DNA of 64,000 bases from Bacteroides faecis MAJ27. Lineage in GTDB: Bacteria > Bacteroidota > Bacteroidia > Bacteroidales > Bacteroidaceae. Numbering within the stretch: position 1 is the stretch's first letter; each line of letters begins with the position of its first letter. Under the pieces are notes generated by a model. That model had not been told where the DNA came from. It saw only the letters and a program-made list of their open reading frames with translations, and ran no database searches. The translations under genes and the position numbers were made by a program. Of this stretch, positions 50,268 to 59,006 are shown one piece after another. Where the stretch lies: contig NZ_FNNN01000015.1 of NCBI RefSeq assembly GCF_900106755.1, positions 89,478 to 153,477 on the forward strand. The letters run 5' to 3'.

Positions 50268-51116
50268 CTAGAATGCCTTGAAGCCCAATACTTCGGTAGA
50301 GACTTCACCGATTGACTCTACATTCTTCAAGATGGCACTTTGCACTTTTACGAAATGGATACGATCCAGCTTCACGGAGTTGCCGTTTGAATCGATTGCA
50401 TCGTCCAGATCAAACTGGTTATAGCGGTAATTGCCGTTGTCGTCTTTTGCCATATCGCTTCCCCAGTTGTCGGCATATCCTTTGCCGAAAGACTGGTTTT
50501 TCCATTTACCGCCTTCCAGTACGGTACGTGGTTCAAGCATGCTTCCGGTCAGTGTATAAGAGTCTTCTTTGATCCAGTTGGGATAATACATTTGAGCATG
50601 ATATTGAGAGAGAGACTTGATGACACCTTTCTCTCCCTCGCTATCTTCCCAAGGAATGTCTCCTATTTCGTCAGGTCTGAAATAGGTAACGGAGTAATCC
50701 CGTGTCGGATTGTCGCTTCCTTTAAGTTCGTACCAGACATCGTCTGCTTTTCCGTTACCGTTAGCATCTTCCGATACCCATACGATGCCGGGTTCCGAGC
50801 TTCCGTCAAAAGGATTGCCAATGATACCAAAGTCATATCCTTTGCGGTTCTTGATCTCTTTCGGCATTTTGACGGTAATATATCCGCCAAAAGATCCGAG
50901 AGAAACATAGTTTTTCTGCTTGAAGCGTTGCTCTGCATAGGCGTTTGCTTCTTGCATCGTCTGGCAGTTGAACCCCTCGTTAATGAATTGTCCCGGTGCC
51001 GGGCAGTATTCCAATACTTTGAGTTCATTTGTTTCTTCTGTGATTTCCTCGTCTTTGTTGCACGAAGTGAATATAACAGTTGTCATTACTGCTAAGATGT
51101 ACCAATGTTTTTTCAT
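50268..51116 (-). CDS. cell-surface lipoprotein homologous to the C-terminal domain of BtuG-like protein
   Basis: A 282-residue lipoprotein (FTSCNKDEE, lipobox Cys). The whole mature part (EYCPAPGQFINEGFNC...VSLGSFGGYITVKM...EDANGNGKADDVWYELKGSD) matches the second domain of the protein at 45759, including a DxNGNGxxDD loop that looks like a calcium site. It is the third gene of the upstream riboswitch-controlled unit. Its role in B12 capture is inferred from location; the fold is not one I can name. Confidence 0.75.
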   Translation of the reverse strand: MKKHWYILAVMTTVIFTSCNKDEEITEETNELKVLEYCPAPGQFINEGFNCQTMQEANAYAEQRFKQKNYVSLGSFGGYITVKMPKEIKNRKGYDFGIIGNPFDGSSEPGIVWVSEDANGNGKADDVWYELKGSDNPTRDYSVTYFRPDEIGDIPWEDSEGEKGVIKSLSQYHAQMYYPNWIKEDSYTLTGSMLEPRTVLEGGKWKNQSFGKGYADNWGSDMAKDDNGNYRYNQFDLDDAIDSNGNSVKLDRIHFVKVQSAILKNVESIGEVSTEVLGFKAF

Positions 51117-51130
51117 TTCCGAATATTAGT

Positions 51131-52471
51131 TTAGTTGTTAAATAATACGTGAGAAGGAGAACTGCTACCACAGTCTACGGAATAGTTTAAGGAGCCGTCT
51201 TTATTGTAAACGGTAATCGTATACTTCGATTCCTGGTAATAAACTACGTATAACTCTCCGGTTTGTTGATTAAGTTGTGGAGTGGTAGTAATGGAAGATT
51301 TTAATTTGTCCACTGCAATAAAGGGTTGACTCAATGAATTGTTTTCACCTATTACATATTTGTATATAGCACCATCATTGGATACAATGTAGATTATGTT
51401 TTCACTTTCAGATGCTACCATACCGATGGTAGGTGTAGAGTAAGAACTTTTTGCCGGCTGGAAAGCCAATAATGTTTTTTCTACGGTAAAATCCTTATTG
51501 ATCTTCACGAGGTAATTTCCTTCACTGGTTGCTTCGAGTGTATAGGCATTGCCGTCTTTAGCCAGTACGAAATTAGTTTTCTGGTTTTGATTGATATCCA
51601 ATGGTGTGGCGGTAGGTTCTTCTCCTTCTTTAGCGGCAAGCAATTCGTTTACATCGTAGGATTGTACTGGGGCGTCACCTTGATAAGTTTCATTGGATAA
51701 TACTTTACCGTTGAATACTAATCCGTTATAGATGCTGAACATATACTTGTCCTTGATCTTGATATTGCTAAGTGATTTAAGATCAATGCGATGTATACCG
51801 TCTCCTGTCACTAAAGCATATTGATCGTTCAGAATGGTCAGACCGTTCAGGTTGGCACCTACTATAGCAGAATTTTCATAATAAAGCGTTTTGGCATCAA
51901 CGACAAAGAACTGATCTTTATTCGATGTACTGGTCTTTACCAGAACGTAGAACTTGCCATTGTAATTACTGATATTTGCATTGTCATAACTACCCATCCC
52001 TAAAGTTTTTCCAGCGTTCAGAGAGGAATAGCAATCCTTGTAGGTAACCTTCTTTTCCGTATCGTAGAAGTTGAATGTTCCGTCAGCCAGATAAAAGAAA
52101 CCTTTGGAAAAGTCATGGTTGGAACGAAAACTTGTATTCATTTCTACTTTTCCGTACTTATTTGTGATAACACAAGTCAGATCTGCCCGACATGGATTAT
52201 CGACCTGATAAGTAAATGTTTGTTCAGTAGAGATCTCTTTTCCATTGAGAAGCCATGAATATGTAGCGTCTTCGGGATTAAGTAATTCCGGAGTGATTTC
52301 TAATGTTTCTCCTAGTTCCAGCACCTGGTCTTCGGTTGGGAATGTCCCTTTTAATACGTTTGGATAGTTTGCCAGATTGCCAAGATGCAGATCATCGCAA
52401 TCGTCGTCATTACAGGCAGTAAACCCTACTGCAATACATGCTATTAATAAAGTTGTATATAACTTATTCAT
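51131..52471 (-). CDS. PKD-like/propeller surface lipoprotein (DUF5074-related) A
   Basis: A 446-residue lipoprotein (IAVGFTACNDDDCDD). After the anchor comes an Ig-like domain (EITPELLNPEDATYSWLLNGKEISTEQTFTYQVDNP, about residues 45-120), then a beta-propeller-like region (about 125-446) with repeated short blades (GNAYTLEATSEGNYLVKINKD, NIIYIVSNDGAIYKYVIG). Paralogous to the next gene upstream, from which it is separated by 20 bases. Regulated by riboswitch 2 by position; a B12-binding or capture role is inference. Confidence 0.75.
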   Translation of the reverse strand: MNKLYTTLLIACIAVGFTACNDDDCDDLHLGNLANYPNVLKGTFPTEDQVLELGETLEITPELLNPEDATYSWLLNGKEISTEQTFTYQVDNPCRADLTCVITNKYGKVEMNTSFRSNHDFSKGFFYLADGTFNFYDTEKKVTYKDCYSSLNAGKTLGMGSYDNANISNYNGKFYVLVKTSTSNKDQFFVVDAKTLYYENSAIVGANLNGLTILNDQYALVTGDGIHRIDLKSLSNIKIKDKYMFSIYNGLVFNGKVLSNETYQGDAPVQSYDVNELLAAKEGEEPTATPLDINQNQKTNFVLAKDGNAYTLEATSEGNYLVKINKDFTVEKTLLAFQPAKSSYSTPTIGMVASESENIIYIVSNDGAIYKYVIGENNSLSQPFIAVDKLKSSITTTPQLNQQTGELYVVYYQESKYTITVYNKDGSLNYSVDCGSSSPSHVLFNN

Positions 52472-52491
52472 CTTGTTTCTAAGTTTTGCTA

Positions 52492-53880
52492 TTAATTAAA
52501 AATAAAGGTAGCGGGGAAGTAGTAACCGTCGTAGGTTATTTCTGAAATCTTTTCTCCTGTTGTGGCATTGAATCGGACTATGAGATTTTTGTTATATTCG
52601 CTGGTCAGATACATTGCAAGCAATTCATTTGTTTGGGGATTTACACGGATACCTGCACCATAAAATCCATAACCGTCTTTGGTGTAAGTGGTGAGCGCTT
52701 CTGTAGGAGCAGGATTGTCAAACGTTGCCCGGTAGATTTTTCCTCCTGCGATATAGTAGAACGTGCCGTCTGAGGTCCCGCAGAAAGTCGCTTCTCTGTA
52801 GGCACCGAAAGAAGAGGGAGAGTAATCACTCCGCATCTCCTTCTTTTCGAATGTAAGGTCAGGTTTTATTTGAACTAAATTGTTTATTCCTTCTTTAGTC
52901 GTTTCTACTGTATAAAGGTTACCATCTTTACATTGTACAAAACGTGTACCGCCGTAAGTTACTATATCCAGTTGCTGACATTCTACTTTATCTGTTGGTT
53001 GTAAACCGGGAGCAAGTAAGTCATTGATATCTATTACGTGAATGTTTGGGGTACCTCCCCACCTACTGGCGTTTACATTTAAAAGTAGTTTACCATTATA
53101 GACGATGCCACTACCTGTTCCTGCATAGGTGTTTCCAACAGTTGTAAGGGTTAGCGTTTCGAAAGTTTTGAGATTAATACGAGTGAAATATCCGTTGTGA
53201 GTAATCACTCCGTAGTCTTCGTTCAGGCCGATAAATTCGTATGCCTGATAATTGGTGAGTGTACCACTACTTTTCTCTGCATATAGAGTTTTAGGATCTA
53301 TTACTACTAACTGATTGTTTTGCTTGGAACAGACGTATAACTTGCCATTCCACAAAGTGGCCGATTGTGATGTTACTCCTAATTCATCGCCGAAGTTCTG
53401 ATTCTTGTAGCACCAATGCTCGATGCTGTTGTTTTCGTAGTTGTAGTATGAAATACTTCCTGACTCATGTCCATACCAGCCTTCGTTAATAATGAGGCAT
53501 CCTTTGGAGTAGTCAGCTCCCCGAACGGTCACTTTGTTTTCTAACGTAACTTTTCCCAGATCATTGCTAAGTTCCAGGATAACTTTTGAACGTGACGGAC
53601 GTTCGGCATTGAATGTGAATGAAGGGTCTGTAGACATGTCTTCTCCATTCTGATACCACTGGTAATATATATCCAGCGGACTGCTTGCTTTGGGGGAGTA
53701 TACATATTTCTCTCCGACATTAAGTGTTAGGTCTTCTTCCGGGAATGTACCGGCTTTTAAGGCAGGCAGGCCTTGTAGTTTTTCCAAGTGGTCGAGGTCA
53801 CAGTCGTCTGTAGAACAAGACGCAATTACGAATGCCGCAGTTAAGAACAAAAGCGGCTTGAACAGTTGTTTTAAATTCAT
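52492..53880 (-). CDS. PKD-like/propeller surface lipoprotein (DUF5074-related) B
   Basis: A 462-residue lipoprotein (AAFVIASCSTDDCDLDHLEKL) with the same plan as its neighbour: Ig-like domain with YYQWYQNGEDMSTDPSFTF (about residues 60-115) and a propeller region with GKLYVCSKQNNQLVVIDPKT and DGTFYYIAGGKIYRATFD blades. First gene of the unit behind riboswitch 2. Function inferred from context. Confidence 0.75.
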   Translation of the reverse strand: MNLKQLFKPLLFLTAAFVIASCSTDDCDLDHLEKLQGLPALKAGTFPEEDLTLNVGEKYVYSPKASSPLDIYYQWYQNGEDMSTDPSFTFNAERPSRSKVILELSNDLGKVTLENKVTVRGADYSKGCLIINEGWYGHESGSISYYNYENNSIEHWCYKNQNFGDELGVTSQSATLWNGKLYVCSKQNNQLVVIDPKTLYAEKSSGTLTNYQAYEFIGLNEDYGVITHNGYFTRINLKTFETLTLTTVGNTYAGTGSGIVYNGKLLLNVNASRWGGTPNIHVIDINDLLAPGLQPTDKVECQQLDIVTYGGTRFVQCKDGNLYTVETTKEGINNLVQIKPDLTFEKKEMRSDYSPSSFGAYREATFCGTSDGTFYYIAGGKIYRATFDNPAPTEALTTYTKDGYGFYGAGIRVNPQTNELLAMYLTSEYNKNLIVRFNATTGEKISEITYDGYYFPATFIFN

Positions 53881-53978
53881 ATTTTATTTATTTGATTAAG
53901 AGAATATTATATCACATGATATATAATGGATTTGCTTGTATGAGTAAATGGTTGATTGCATGACGTATATGGAGCTTT

Positions 53979-54009
53979 CATGACTTTCTACTGATCGTAG
54001 AAAGTCATG
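53979..54009. other. perfect 13-bp hairpin in the leader of unit 2
   Basis: CATGACTTTCTAC and its reverse complement separated by five bases, lying between the riboswitch-2 terminator and the first lipoprotein gene. No T run follows on either strand, so it is not a standard terminator; it could protect the 5' end of the processed mRNA or bind a regulator. Confidence 0.6.
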
Positions 54010-54077
54010 GGATAGCGTTGGAGATGATGTAAACTTAAATATCTTTCCATATTAGCTAAATTCTTTTATTCATAAAA

Positions 54078-54108
54078 ATGTCCGGGCGAAATCGCTTCGA
54101 CCGGACAT
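54078..54108 (-). terminator. riboswitch-controlled terminator of unit 2
   Basis: Nearly the same stem as at 49853 (54078-54090 with 54096-54108), with a T run on the minus strand. The first gene begins about 200 bases further, unlike unit 1 where the gap is 36 bases. Confidence 0.75.
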
Positions 54109-54240
54109 ACATAATAAACTTGGCAGAGTTTATTAGTTTGTACATACTTTCTCTGAATCAAAATGGTGAATGAAATGATAGACGAAGGTCCGGTTCATTA
54201 GATTCAACGCTTTTTCCTCGAAAGCAGTGAAACGAAATTA

Positions 54241-54420
54241 CATGGCAGGTCTTCTGACTTATTCCTGTTGTGGGCGCCTTCCCGGATTTATTCTTTCCAG
54301 TGGCTGAGAGTGAATTGCTCACAACATTATCTTATTGGAACTTACAGCAGCGGGACTGTTCAGGATTTACACCTGATTCCCTTTTAATTGCTTCCCTCGT
54401 GTGAGGGGGCGCAAACCAAT
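54241..54420 (-). promoter_or_regulatory. cobalamin riboswitch 2 (controls the lipoprotein unit)
   Basis: Same aptamer blocks as riboswitch 1 (GGGAATCAGGTGTAAATCC, ACAGTCCCGCTGCTGTAA, GCCACTG, CGGGAAGGC, AGTCAGAAGACCTGCC). Sequence is close to riboswitch 1 over promoter, aptamer and terminator, so the leaders look duplicated. The gap 53881-54594 is accounted for by hairpin, terminator, aptamer, promoter and a further hairpin. Confidence 0.93.
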
Positions 54421-54426
54421 GCGGTG

Positions 54427-54458
54427 CAAAGATAGAGAGTTTATTTGTTTTCTGCAAG
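54427..54458 (-). promoter_or_regulatory. promoter of riboswitch leader 2
   Basis: Minus strand: CTTG (54458-54455), 20-base spacer, TATCTTTG (54434-54427), as in leader 1. Confidence 0.7.
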
Positions 54459-54466
54459 GAGGTGTT

Positions 54467-54498
54467 CTTTTTCTTTCGTATCAAGACGAAAGAAAAAG
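54467..54498. other. 13-bp inverted repeat downstream of DUF5106 gene
   Basis: CTTTTTCTTTCGT and its reverse complement (54467-54479 with 54486-54498) with a 6-base loop. Probably a transcription end for the lipoprotein gene at 54595, but the T run is inside the stem and not behind it. Confidence 0.4.
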
Positions 54499-54594
54499 GA
54501 ACGCTCAAAGAACTGCCTCCGCCTAACGCTGAACAAACGAGGCGGGGAGACTTTGCGGTGTGGGGGCGGAGGTGTTATTGGGCGTGTATGTTTT

Positions 54595-55536
54595 TTATTG
54601 AGCGTTCGTCATTAAATATTCTTCTATAGCTTGTGCAGTGGCGTCTTTGAGCAGGACGGTTTTCTCCTTGTTTAGGAGGTATAGGGTTGGGATGGCTTTG
54701 AGGTCATATAGTTGTTGCTCTTTTATTGCAAATTTCTTGTCGTAGCCGTTGATCCATTCTTTGGGGAATTCGCTGAGGTGTTTTCTCCATTCGTCGAGTT
54801 CTTCGTCGGGATAGACGGAGAGGAGGATGAGTTTCTTTTCTTTTAGGAGTTGGTTGATAAAGGGGGCGTTTTTCAGTCCTTCTATTGTTTCGGTGCAGGC
54901 ATGGCAGCCGGGGTTGTTGATGAATAATAAGATGTAATCGGCTTTCAGTTGATACAGATTGCCTTGGGCGCCGGAGGCAAGGGTGTAGGTGAAATTCAGG
55001 GCTTTGGTACCGATACGGTTTTTCTGTGCCAGTTGCAGGCGGGCTTGAGGACGTATCTTTTCTGTTTCGTCGAGTATGGGCGAGGCTATCATGGCTTCCA
55101 GTACGGGAATGTAGTATTCTTCATTGCGCATTGGAGAGTTCGGGTCGTACAGATATTTATCCGCGAGGTCGGTGAAATAAGCGAATACTTTCTTGTCTGC
55201 ATTGCTGCGGTCAATCATTTTGCGCATTGCTTCGTGTGCAGTTTCAAGTGGTACGTGGTTTAGCAAGTCGCAATAGTCTGCCCATGCTTGTTCGGTGACT
55301 TCCGGGTGATGGATATAATTGGTGTCGGCAAAGTTAACGTTGTCCCAATAGTGCTTTACAAGAAAGTCGGCACGTTGTTCCGGTGCGGTCAGCATGGGTG
55401 GGATGGTGGGCAAGGTAAATGATTTGATGGTATCTTGTGGAGTTTCACTTTTGCTCTGACTTGAGGCGTTGCCGCTTTTGCAGGCGCATAGGAGAAGGAA
55501 ACATAAAGCTAACAGATAATTTATATTCGTTTTCAT
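54595..55536 (-). CDS. DUF5106 lipoprotein with thioredoxin-like domain
   Basis: A 313-residue lipoprotein (LCFLLLCACKSGN, lipobox Cys). The N-terminal half (ADFLVKHYWDNVNFADTNYIHHPEVTEQAWADY...) fits DUF5106 and the C-terminal half is a thioredoxin-like fold with a CHAC active-site motif (NNPGCHACTETIEGL) and a cis-Pro in AIPTLYLL. Such proteins probably act as periplasmic or outer-membrane thiol-disulfide enzymes; the redox partner is unknown. It is transcribed alone on the minus strand upstream of riboswitch 2. Confidence 0.85.
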   Translation of the reverse strand: MKTNINYLLALCFLLLCACKSGNASSQSKSETPQDTIKSFTLPTIPPMLTAPEQRADFLVKHYWDNVNFADTNYIHHPEVTEQAWADYCDLLNHVPLETAHEAMRKMIDRSNADKKVFAYFTDLADKYLYDPNSPMRNEEYYIPVLEAMIASPILDETEKIRPQARLQLAQKNRIGTKALNFTYTLASGAQGNLYQLKADYILLFINNPGCHACTETIEGLKNAPFINQLLKEKKLILLSVYPDEELDEWRKHLSEFPKEWINGYDKKFAIKEQQLYDLKAIPTLYLLNKEKTVLLKDATAQAIEEYLMTNAQ

Positions 55537-55877
55537 AATTCACGGTTTTTATGTTGGACTTGTATCTAAACACGGAAGACAAAGATAATTCCCTTTTTAT
55601 TTTAATCAAAGTATTCTCCTTTTTTTCTGTTCTTCTTTTAGGAAAGATGGGAGATGAATGGGACTGCAAGAGGATTTTTTCTGAGGGCTTCTAGGGGGAA
55701 GAATGGAGGGGGATGATGTGCTATTTTTAAGATATTCATCACAAATGTTCGTTGGAAAATGATTCAACCAGAGAAGGAATTGCATAAATCAATGCAATAA
55801 TATACGGGATTGTGCATAGTATTGTATGTTAGGAGAGATAATATACACATTTTACAAGCAATGTAAGGTGGCTTAAG

Positions 55878-55965
55878 TCGGTGTGTAAAGCGAGTTTCCT
55901 CGGTGAGTAAGGTTGGTCTCCTCGGTGAGCAACTTAATTTAGGTCGGTGGGCAAGTAGTAACAGC
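55878..55965. repeat. array of four 22-bp direct repeats (gap 55537-56285)
   Basis: Units start at 55878, 55900, 55922 and 55944, exactly 22 bases apart, each beginning with TCGGTGnGYAA; the following ten or eleven bases vary. This 749-base gap holds no convincing gene: a 62-codon frame over 55903-56091 spans the repeats and resembles no protein. The rest is AT-rich sequence upstream of the DUF5106 gene and downstream of the kinase. Confidence 0.82.
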
Positions 55966-56285
55966 CGAATTTATAGCTTTGGTCAAGCTGGTTGGCGCTT
56001 GTCGGATGATCGGAAGGAAGTGATAAAAGGATTGTCGGGAAGATGTGACGAGGATGAAAAGAAAGGAATATCGACGAGACTCTTTCTTTAGGACAGGAAA
56101 ATCCCATTATATGTAAATAATGGGATCTGATTGTTGCCGAATGGAGGCGTTTTTTCGTTTATCTCTGTACGACGGATGAATAAATCGCTTTCTTGCCTAT
56201 TTGAATATTCCTTTTTGAAGAATGGTCGATTTTTATGCAGATCGCGTGACTATCCTATTGAGGAGGAATAAGAATAGTATGGGGA

Positions 56286-58067
56286 TTATTTCTCTTTCGC
56301 TAATGTGAAAACAAATTCCAGACCACCGCCTTGGTTATTCTTGGCTGAGATGTTGCCGCCGTGTATGATCACGGCATTCTTTACAATGGCCAATCCCAGT
56401 CCTGTGCCGCCAAGTTTGCGTGAGCGGCCTTTGTCTACCCGGTAGAAGCGTTCGAAGAGGCGGTTCAGATGTTCCGGCGATACCCCTATCCCTGTATCTG
56501 CAAAGCTGAAATAATAGTAATTCTCGTCTTCACGGAAACAGTTGATGTTGATTTGTATATTCGATCCTGCGTAGGCGATGGCATTGTCCATCAGGTTACG
56601 GAAGATGGAATAGAGCAATGAGTAGTTACCTTTTATCTGAATACCTTTCTTGAGTGAATCGATAACGGTGATATGCTTTTCTTCCAGTTCCAGTGAAACT
56701 TCGTTGATGATGTTTCCTACCAGTACGCTGATGTCCACTCGTTCCATATCTATCATGTTGGCGGCTTCGTCCATACGGGTTAGTACGGATATGTCACGTA
56801 GCAGACGGCTGAGGCGGTTGCTCTGTGCATAGCAGCGTTCGAGGAAAGTGTTCATCTTCTCGCGGGAGATGTTTTCGTTGTTGACAATCGTTTCCAGATA
56901 TCCTTGGATACTGCTTACCGGCGTTTTCAGTTCGTGGGCGATATTTTGTGTCAGCTGGCGTTTCAGTCTTACTTGTTCTTCTTCCTGGGTAACGTCGTTG
57001 ATGGATATCTCGAAACTGGCATCTTGGAAAATGATACATTCTACGATAAAGTTTCGTCCGTTCTTGTTGATGGTGACAGACATACGTTTTTCGTCTTTTC
57101 CCCGTGAACGTTGTTGCTGGTTTTTGTTGATGAAGTTGATGATCTCTTTCAGTTCGCTGATAGCGAAAACTTCTTCTGTCGTTTCCAGGTTAGAGTCTGA
57201 GATCAGGTTACTGTATTGGGTAAAGAGATTGTTGACCAGAATCTCCTTCTTATCTTTAGTGAATATACCCAGTCCTTCGTGTGAAATCTGAAGGTGGGTA
57301 ATCAGCTTTTCGCGTTCGATGTAAAGAGCTTCCTTGGTTTCATGCAGACGTCTGTAGATCTGGATAATGTGCTGCGAAATCTCGCCCAGCTCGTTGTGGG
57401 GAAAAGCGGATTGCATTGCCATTTCAATCGGTTCGTTCCGGTCGGCACGCATGGCAAATTCGCGTAACTGGCTGATAGAAGTGCCCAGTTTATTCGTGAA
57501 TTTGTAGAAGATGATGATAAGCAGCAAAGATATGGCAGCTGTAAACCAAAGGTAATGCGGGTCTGCTTGCAGGTTATTGATCAGACTTACATTATAAGGT
57601 AGTGCCGAACGGATCATATAATCTCCGTAGCGTGTGGCGGAGTAAAAATAAGGCAATCCGGTAGTTTCAGAAGTACGACGTACATCGAATCCGTTACCCT
57701 CTTTCAGGGCTTTCTGCACTTCCGGGCGATTGAGATGGCTCTCTAGTGGCTGATTCTGATTCTTATAACTGTCATAGATCACATTTCCCTGCAGATCGAT
57801 CAGTGTGACACGTAAGTCTTGTAGCGCATGCTCACGAATATATTTGCTTGTGACTTCTTCGATAGCTGCGCTATTATTCAGGCGTTCATACAGTCGGCTG
57901 TTATAATCTTGTAACTGCGTATTCAGTAACTCGATTTTATATTCTCTTTCACGCTGATACTGGTAGGCTATAAAGCAGATGGCGAATACCAGAAACAACG
58001 AAATGACCGAAAGGAAAAGCTTCCGGCTGAAAGAAAGGAAATGTTTTTGGGTGACAGGTAGGTTCAT
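56286..58067 (-). CDS. PhoR-like sensor histidine kinase
   Basis: A 593-residue membrane kinase. Membrane segments at about residues 13-33 and 172-192 enclose a periplasmic sensor of about 135 residues; a HAMP-like linker (SAFPHNELGEISQHIIQIYRRLHETK) and a PAS-like region follow. HisKA carries the His in NIAHELKTPVSSIQGYLETIV, and HATPase_c has NLMDNAIAYA, ADTGIGVS and GGTGLGLAIVKN. It follows its response regulator by 9 bases, so they form one operon. The PhoR resemblance is from domain order; a phosphate signal is not shown by the sequence. Confidence 0.92.
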   Translation of the reverse strand: MNLPVTQKHFLSFSRKLFLSVISLFLVFAICFIAYQYQREREYKIELLNTQLQDYNSRLYERLNNSAAIEEVTSKYIREHALQDLRVTLIDLQGNVIYDSYKNQNQPLESHLNRPEVQKALKEGNGFDVRRTSETTGLPYFYSATRYGDYMIRSALPYNVSLINNLQADPHYLWFTAAISLLLIIIFYKFTNKLGTSISQLREFAMRADRNEPIEMAMQSAFPHNELGEISQHIIQIYRRLHETKEALYIEREKLITHLQISHEGLGIFTKDKKEILVNNLFTQYSNLISDSNLETTEEVFAISELKEIINFINKNQQQRSRGKDEKRMSVTINKNGRNFIVECIIFQDASFEISINDVTQEEEQVRLKRQLTQNIAHELKTPVSSIQGYLETIVNNENISREKMNTFLERCYAQSNRLSRLLRDISVLTRMDEAANMIDMERVDISVLVGNIINEVSLELEEKHITVIDSLKKGIQIKGNYSLLYSIFRNLMDNAIAYAGSNIQININCFREDENYYYFSFADTGIGVSPEHLNRLFERFYRVDKGRSRKLGGTGLGLAIVKNAVIIHGGNISAKNNQGGGLEFVFTLAKEK

Positions 58068-58076
58068 AATCGTTTA

Positions 58077-58766
58077 TTATTCTGCTTCAAAGCAATATCC
58101 ATATCCCAGGCGGGTGACAATACATTTGCCATATTCGCCTATCTTTTTCCGCAGGCGGGTGATATTTACGTCGATGGTACGGTCGAGTACGTAGACTTCA
58201 TCACTCCAGATGCGGGCAAGAATATCTTCGCGTGAGAATACACGTCCTTTGTTCTGTACCAATAGAAGCAGTATCTCAAATTCTTTTTTAGTCAGCGGTA
58301 CTTCTTCGTCATCTATGCTCACCTTTTTCTTGGTGATGTCAATCACGAGTGACTGGTAGACAAGTCGTTCGGGCACTTTTTCCGTTTCCGTTGTGGCTGT
58401 GCGTCTCAATACAGCTTTCACGCGGGCGATGACTTCACGCAGGGAGAAGGGTTTCGAGATATAGTCGTCTGCTCCCAGGTTGAATCCGGTCACAGTATCA
58501 TTTTCTGTGTCTTTCGCCGTGATGAAGATGATAGGCACCATAGCCGTCTTTTTGTCCTTCTTCAGCATGTTCGCCATTTTGAATCCGGAGATTTCTCCCA
58601 TCATCACGTCCAGGAGAATCAGGTGGTAACTGCTGATGTCCATTTTCAGCGCTTCTTCGGCAGAGTTAGCGGTATCAACCTCGTAACCTTCATTCTCAAG
58701 ATTAAATTTCAGGATCTCACAGAGGTCTTCTTCATCGTCGACAACTAAAATACGGTAATCGTTCAT
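58077..58766 (-). CDS. OmpR/PhoB-family response regulator
   Basis: A 229-residue regulator: receiver with Asp53 (HLILLDVMMGE), acidic pocket VVDDEED, and KPFSLREVIARVKAVLRR as the switch region, then an OmpR-type winged helix (about residues 135-229) with PLTKKEFEILLLLVQNKGRVFSREDIL and VDVNITRLRKKIG. The first gene of the kinase operon. Target genes are not evident here. Confidence 0.94.
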   Translation of the reverse strand: MNDYRILVVDDEEDLCEILKFNLENEGYEVDTANSAEEALKMDISSYHLILLDVMMGEISGFKMANMLKKDKKTAMVPIIFITAKDTENDTVTGFNLGADDYISKPFSLREVIARVKAVLRRTATTETEKVPERLVYQSLVIDITKKKVSIDDEEVPLTKKEFEILLLLVQNKGRVFSREDILARIWSDEVYVLDRTIDVNITRLRKKIGEYGKCIVTRLGYGYCFEAE

Positions 58767-58955
58767 AAGATATATGTATTAATGTGATATGACAAAGTTA
58801 AGTTTTTATTTTATTCCGGGACAAAGATGAGGAGATTTTGTTACGGGCGGATGAAACAAATGTTACAATCATATTACATTCGACGGAAAGTGGCAAGTGA
58901 GAGGGGATTTAAAAGATTTTGTTGAATACTCAAGTAAAAAACGGTTGTTATTTGT

Positions 58956-58963
58956 TATCTTTG
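58956..58963 (+). promoter_or_regulatory. -7 element of the transglutaminase-like gene
   Basis: TATCTTTG fits TAnnTTTG exactly, 43 bases before the start codon; the spacing to the nearest TTTG is too long. Confidence 0.4.
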
Positions 58964-59006
58964 TTAGCGATATAAGGTAATAATACATATATTAAGGATA
59001 TAGATA

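Noticed and set aside
55903..56091. 62-codon frame over the 22-bp array
   Set aside because: Begins inside the repeats, has no similarity pattern and no promoter; the repeat explanation is better.
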